From Streptomyces marincola (GTDB taxonomy: Bacteria; Actinomycetota; Actinomycetes; Streptomycetales; Streptomycetaceae), in contig NZ_CP084541.1 in NCBI RefSeq assembly GCF_020410765.1, forward strand, positions 1,979,001-2,043,000: a stretch of DNA of 64,000 nucleotides. Direction: 5' to 3'. Below the pieces are notes generated by a model. The model was not told where the DNA came from. It made no database searches and saw only the letters and a list, made by a program, of their open reading frames with translations. Shown here piece after piece: positions 60,595-64,000 of this stretch; within the stretch, counting starts at the first letter, position 1; every line of letters begins with the position of its first letter. The position numbers were made by a program, and so were the translations under genes.

Positions 60595-61188
60595 GTGAGC
60601 GGTTTCCATCGGTGTTGTCTGCAAAGGGAAGGTTCGGAGCAGCAGGTGACAACAGCCAGCGAGTACGTCCGCTTGCAGGCTCACTGCCGGAAGATCCTCC
60701 ACGACCTGAATGTCCCCCGTCCGTACTCCCTGGAGTCCATCGCTCGTTGGATCGAGACCCTTCGAGGTAGGCCGTTGGTTCTCAAGGAGTTGCCTGAGCA
60801 GGCGGCGGACGCGGGGGCGTGCGGTCTGTGGGTCGGGACGGACGAGGCGGACTTCGTCTTCTACGAGGCACGGACTGCCCCCATCCACCGGGAGCACATC
60901 ATTCTGCACGAGATTGCCCACATGCTGGTGGTCCACCACCGTGCGCCAATGGGTGATTCCGGCAGCGGGAAGAACGGGGATGTCGGCGGCGAGTTGCGCG
61001 GTCTGCTCGACGGGCTGCAACCGCACCTGATCAAGCGCCTGATGCAGCGGACCAGCTACACCACTGCCGAGGAGCGGGAGGCCGAAATGCTCGCCAGCCT
61101 GATGCGCAGCGGCCAGAAGCCGCGGGCAGCCGGGGCGCTGGGCCGGCTGGGCGCGTTGCTGGGGGTGCGGGGCGATGACCGTTTCTGA
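60595..61188 (+). CDS. ImmA/IrrE-type metallopeptidase
   Basis: A 197-residue protein with the zinc-peptidase motif HEIAHMLVVHH (His105, Glu106, His109). An N-terminal helical region (YVRLQAHCRKILHDLNVPRP) is as in IrrE-like proteins of this genus; a second Glu in EEREAEMLASLM is the likely third ligand. The GTG at 60595 has AAGGGAAAGG upstream; GTG 60646 is possible. Such enzymes cleave partner XRE repressors, and an XRE regulator lies just upstream. It overlaps the next gene by 14 bp. Confidence 0.88.
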   Translation: MSGFHRCCLQREGSEQQVTTASEYVRLQAHCRKILHDLNVPRPYSLESIARWIETLRGRPLVLKELPEQAADAGACGLWVGTDEADFVFYEARTAPIHREHIILHEIAHMLVVHHRAPMGDSGSGKNGDVGGELRGLLDGLQPHLIKRLMQRTSYTTAEEREAEMLASLMRSGQKPRAAGALGRLGALLGVRGDDRF

Positions 61189-62320
61189 ATGGGCCGTCCA
61201 CATCGGCCGGTTGAGCGTTCTGCTGATGTGGTTCGCACTGCTCCTGCGTGCCCGGCCCGCGCTCAAGCAGCGGGACCAGCGCGGTCTGTGGCTGGCCATT
61301 CTGGCCGCGGCGATCGCCACGACACTCTTCCAGCCGGAAGTCGTCGACTGGGCCGTCGAAGTCACCGGGAACGAGCGGGCCGTCGCCTTGTCCCGCAATG
61401 TCGTCGGTGTTGTCGCGGCGGGGCTGACTGTTCTGTTCGTCGTCGATTCCACTCATCCGCGGCGGGCACGACTGGCCATCGCCGCGGCGACGTCCGCCGC
61501 CGTGGTGACGCTGGTGGGCTTGGACCTGGCCCGAGGCGATTACCCCGGGCCTGCCGTTCCCGCCGGTGGGCCCGCGGAACCGTCCGCGGTCTACTGGGTG
61601 GTCGTCTGCTGCGCGCACGTGATCGCCGACATCGCCGTGGTCGTTCTGTGCGGCCGGTACAGCGCGCGTACCGGCGACCGCGACTTGGCCTGGTCCCTGC
61701 GGCTGTTCGCGTTCGGCAGCGCCTTGGCCGTCGTCTACTGGGCCGGCCACCTCGTCCACCTCTCCGACCGGATGCCGGGCGCGTTGCCGTGGTTGGCGGT
61801 ACTCATCAACCTCCACGGCGTCACGCGGGCGTTCACGCTGCTGGTCCCCACCGCCACCAGGGCCGCCCGGCTCGTTCGGGACGCCCGCGTCGTGTGGGTC
61901 CTGTGGCCGCTGTGGCGGGACCTGTCCGCGGCTGTCCCCACGGTCGCGCTGCTCCCCCCGCGACCCTCCCGCCTCCGCGAGGTCCTCCGCCCCCGCGCGC
62001 CCCTCGCGTTGCAGGCGCACCGGCAGGTCATCGAGACCTTCGACGCGATGCTCCACCTGCAAGCCCACCACGCCCCTCACATCTATGAACGCGCCGCGCG
62101 ACACGCCAAGGCCCTGCGCGTTCCGGCCGCCGCGTCGCAGGCCGCCGCTCTGGCGGGCGCCGTCGGACAGGCGAGGCGCGCGAGACTCTCCGGCGAAAGT
62201 GCCGCCGCCCCTCGCCCGTTCCCCGGTCTCGACCGCGGCGACGGCACGTTGCTCCTGACGATGGCCCGCCACTGGCCCGCCATGTCCCCTCGCCTCCCGA
62301 CCGGAGAACAAGTTCCCTAG
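61175..62320 (+). CDS. MAB_1171c-family membrane protein (DUF6545-like)
   Basis: A 381-residue membrane protein. Residues 1-235 hold about seven hydrophobic segments (LSVLLMWFALLLRA, LAILAAAIATTLFQ, VVGVVAAGLTVLFVV, IAAATSAAVVTLVGLD, VVVCCAHVIADIAVVVLC, SLRLFAFGSALAVVYWAG, ALPWLAVLINLHGVTR). The C-terminal cytosolic part (LRPRAPLALQAHRQVIETFD) fits the domain seen in this family. These proteins are called putative transporters but no substrate is known. It overlaps the peptidase gene by 14 bp and shares an operon with it. Confidence 0.85.
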   Translation: MTVSEWAVHIGRLSVLLMWFALLLRARPALKQRDQRGLWLAILAAAIATTLFQPEVVDWAVEVTGNERAVALSRNVVGVVAAGLTVLFVVDSTHPRRARLAIAAATSAAVVTLVGLDLARGDYPGPAVPAGGPAEPSAVYWVVVCCAHVIADIAVVVLCGRYSARTGDRDLAWSLRLFAFGSALAVVYWAGHLVHLSDRMPGALPWLAVLINLHGVTRAFTLLVPTATRAARLVRDARVVWVLWPLWRDLSAAVPTVALLPPRPSRLREVLRPRAPLALQAHRQVIETFDAMLHLQAHHAPHIYERAARHAKALRVPAAASQAAALAGAVGQARRARLSGESAAAPRPFPGLDRGDGTLLLTMARHWPAMSPRLPTGEQVP

Positions 62321-62352
62321 ACCCGCTGCCTTCGTTGCCGAGGAGATCTCGT

Positions 62353-63096
62353 ATGGCCACCGCACTGATCACCGGGGGCACCTCCGGAATCGGCCTGGGC
62401 TTCGCCCGCCGCTACGCCGCCGACGGCCACGACCTGGTCCTCGTCGCACGCGACCAGGCCCGTCTCGACCGGACCGCCACCGATCTCCATGACCGCTACC
62501 GCGTCGGCGTCGACACGATCAGCGCGGATCTCGCGACTCCGGACGGATGCGCGATCGTCGAGAAACACCTCGCCTCGACGGCCGTCGACGTCCTGGTCAA
62601 CAACGCCGGCCACAGCCTCCCGCAGCCCTACCCCTGCAACCCGCTCGCCGACGAGGAGCGCATGCTCGACCTCCTCGTCCGCGCGCCCCTGCGGCTCACC
62701 CATGCGGCCATCCCGGGCATGACCGCCCGAGGCGAGGGCGCGATCCTCAACATCGCGTCCGTCGCCGGCCTGGTGCCCGCGGGCACCTACGGCGCCGCCA
62801 AGGACTGGCTCATCCACTTCAGCGAGTCCCTCCGCCTGGACCTCGCCCCTCGCGGCGTTCGCGTCCTCGCCGTCTGCCCCGGCTTCACTCACACCGACGC
62901 CCCCAAGGCCAGCACCGTCCCCGCATGGATCTGGCTGTCCGTCGACCGCGTCGTCGACCAGGCCATGAAAGACCTCCGCCGCGGGAGGCCGCGCAGCGTC
63001 ACCGGCTGGCACTTCAAGCTCTACGCGGCCGCCGCGCAGCACGCCCCCCGCCGCCTCGCCGCCCGCATGGCCCGCTCCCGCACCCCGAAGGAGTGA
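62353..63096 (+). CDS. SDR-family NAD(P)-dependent oxidoreductase
   Basis: A 247-residue short-chain dehydrogenase. The cofactor motif is ITGGTSGIGLGFARRYA (residues 6-22), the NAG motif VLVNNAGHSLP, and the active site Ser in NIASVAGLVPAG with Tyr and Lys in TYGAAKDW. All three catalytic residues are present. The ATG at 62353 follows GAGGAG. It lies 32 bp after the membrane-protein gene and is likely the last gene of the XRE operon; the substrate is unknown. Confidence 0.93.
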   Translation: MATALITGGTSGIGLGFARRYAADGHDLVLVARDQARLDRTATDLHDRYRVGVDTISADLATPDGCAIVEKHLASTAVDVLVNNAGHSLPQPYPCNPLADEERMLDLLVRAPLRLTHAAIPGMTARGEGAILNIASVAGLVPAGTYGAAKDWLIHFSESLRLDLAPRGVRVLAVCPGFTHTDAPKASTVPAWIWLSVDRVVDQAMKDLRRGRPRSVTGWHFKLYAAAAQHAPRRLAARMARSRTPKE

Positions 63097-63168
63097 CAGG
63101 AACGGACCACGGCCACCGGCCAGGCTCTTTCGTGCGGATCTGCGGGCGTCGACGGGGTCCGCGGTCCG

Positions 63169-63411
63169 TCAGATGACCGCCTTCTCCTCGGTGACCATCA
63201 CGGCCACCGAGCCCATGTCGATGAAGCGTGCTTCGTCGGGGTTGACCAGCGTCCGGTAGTTCTCGGAGACGAAGAAGGCATCGTGGTCCGCCCAGTCCTC
63301 GAAGCAGATCTCCGTCAGGCCGTCGTAGGCCCGCGGCGGGTAGCTCGCGGCCGGAACCGGGTGGGACACGGTGTACTTGCGCACGTGACGCGCCGTCTCA
63401 GGGATGGATGT
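63169..63411 (-). pseudogene. Truncated copy of the EthD-like gene
   Basis: The minus strand encodes RKYTVSHPVPAASYPPRAYD then DGLTEICFEDWADHDAFFVS and ends MVTEEKAVI, nearly identical to the last 72 residues of the protein at 40225-40560. The first 40 residues, the start codon and the MerR-type promoter are gone. The homology also covers about 25 bp after the stop. To the right it joins GGCGCCTCAGTCGAC, a block also found at 41035 after the MerR gene. Confidence 0.9.
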
Positions 63412-63442
63412 GGCGCCTCAGTCGACGACACCGGATCAGCGA

Positions 63443-64000
63443 TCAGCCTGGTCCGCGCGGACCGGCCTCGTCCGCTCCGCGGCTTTCGAGGTGGCGCAGG
63501 TGGTCGACGAGGGAGAGAACGGCTTGTCGGCTGGCGGCGGAGAGGTCGGCCAGGCGCAGGGCGGCTCGTTGGACGTCGTCCTCGGCCAGGGCGTCGAGCA
63601 GGTCGGGGCGGGCGATGAGGTGGGCGGCCGTGGCGAGGCGTTCGTCGTCGAGGCCGTTGGCGGTGAGAACGAGCCGGCGTACGCGTTCGTCTTCGAGCGC
63701 CGTGAGCAGCTGGGTACGGTCGCCCGGCTCCAGCGCTTTGAGCCGTAGGGCCGCCTCGCGCGTCTCCTCGTCACCGAAGTCGTCCAGCAACCGGACCTGC
63801 CCGAGCAGGCTCTGAACGGTGGCGAGGTCGGCGCCCGCCCCGTTCGCTCCCTGGACTTCGACGCTGTCGACGCCGTTGCGCCTGAGGGTCTGGAGCAGTT
63901 CGAGTTCGGACTCCAGTCGGTGGTGGTCGGCGGTGTCCTCGGCGAGGTAGGCGACGGGGACCTGGTAGAAGCGGGCCAGGGCCTGAAGGTGGTGCAGTTT
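63443..64000 (-). CDS. XRE-type regulator, C-terminal part (5' end beyond window)
   Basis: The frame is open to the right edge (186 codons plus more outside), so the gene starts outside. The visible part begins KLHHLQALARFYQVPVAYLA, the last helices of an XRE domain, as in the regulator at 60053. A long helical tail follows (LESELELLQTLRRNGVDSV, EETREAALRLKALEPGDRTQ, DDERLATAAHLIARPDLLDA, EDDVQRAALRLADLSAASRQ), with repeats of about 35-40 residues. The DNA-binding part is not in view. Confidence 0.8.
   Translation of the reverse strand, partial: KLHHLQALARFYQVPVAYLAEDTADHHRLESELELLQTLRRNGVDSVEVQGANGAGADLATVQSLLGQVRLLDDFGDEETREAALRLKALEPGDRTQLLTALEDERVRRLVLTANGLDDERLATAAHLIARPDLLDALAEDDVQRAALRLADLSAASRQAVLSLVDHLRHLESRGADEAGPRGPG

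Overview
The window is GC-rich DNA with the codon use, GTG/TTG starts, leaderless promoters and gene families of an actinomycete, most likely Streptomyces or a close relative. Evidence includes modular type I polyketide synthases, a HelR-type rifamycin-protection ATPase preceded by a rifamycin-associated element, a CebR box, and an XRE / ImmA-IrrE / MAB_1171c cassette.

Region 1 (1-12.3 kb) is the 3' end of a modular PKS locus. The first protein enters from the left (AT-DH-KR-ACP, then KS-AT-DH-KR-ACP plus docking tail). The second has docking coil-KS-AT and then stops inside the DH; no KR, ACP, thioesterase or tailoring gene follows at once. All three ATs carry malonyl-type motifs and both KRs carry LDD, so the part seen would build a conjugated polyene. 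Two of the AT domains are nearly identical at DNA level.

Region 2 (12.3-39.7 kb) is chromosomal accessory content. It holds a small orphan gene with a MerR-type promoter; a response regulator/histidine kinase pair divergent from an ABC exporter; RtcB; an FkbM methyltransferase with a DUF6271-like protein; HelR flanked by two gene relics; a DEDDh exonuclease; a Tat-exported protein; and carbohydrate-directed secreted proteins (GH51 arabinofuranosidase, LamG protein, PL11 rhamnogalacturonan lyase with CBM2 under two LacI-type operators). It also has TetR/azoreductase and TetR/SDR divergent pairs.

Region 3 (39.7-44 kb) is a graveyard of integration events: two decayed copies of an integrase 3' end followed by a tRNA 3'-half attachment site, an IS21 istA relic, a MerR/EthD pair and a glycosyltransferase. 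Part of the EthD gene recurs, truncated, at 63.2-63.4 kb.

Region 4 (44-58.3 kb) is a complete type I-B CRISPR-Cas locus: array 1 (18 repeats plus a relic), a 1.6-kb intergenic stretch containing isolated degenerate repeats on both strands, the operon cas6-cas8b-cas7-cas5-cas3-cas4-cas1-cas2 with overlapping stop/start codons, then array 2 (45 repeats). The two arrays share leader motifs but differ at two repeat positions. A DUF6247/RelE-type toxin-antitoxin pair follows array 2.

Region 5 (59-64 kb) carries an XRE regulator, an ImmA/IrrE metallopeptidase, a MAB_1171c-type membrane protein, an SDR enzyme, and the C-terminal part of a second XRE-type regulator running off the right edge.

All calls come from reading the sequence by eye; no database search was run.
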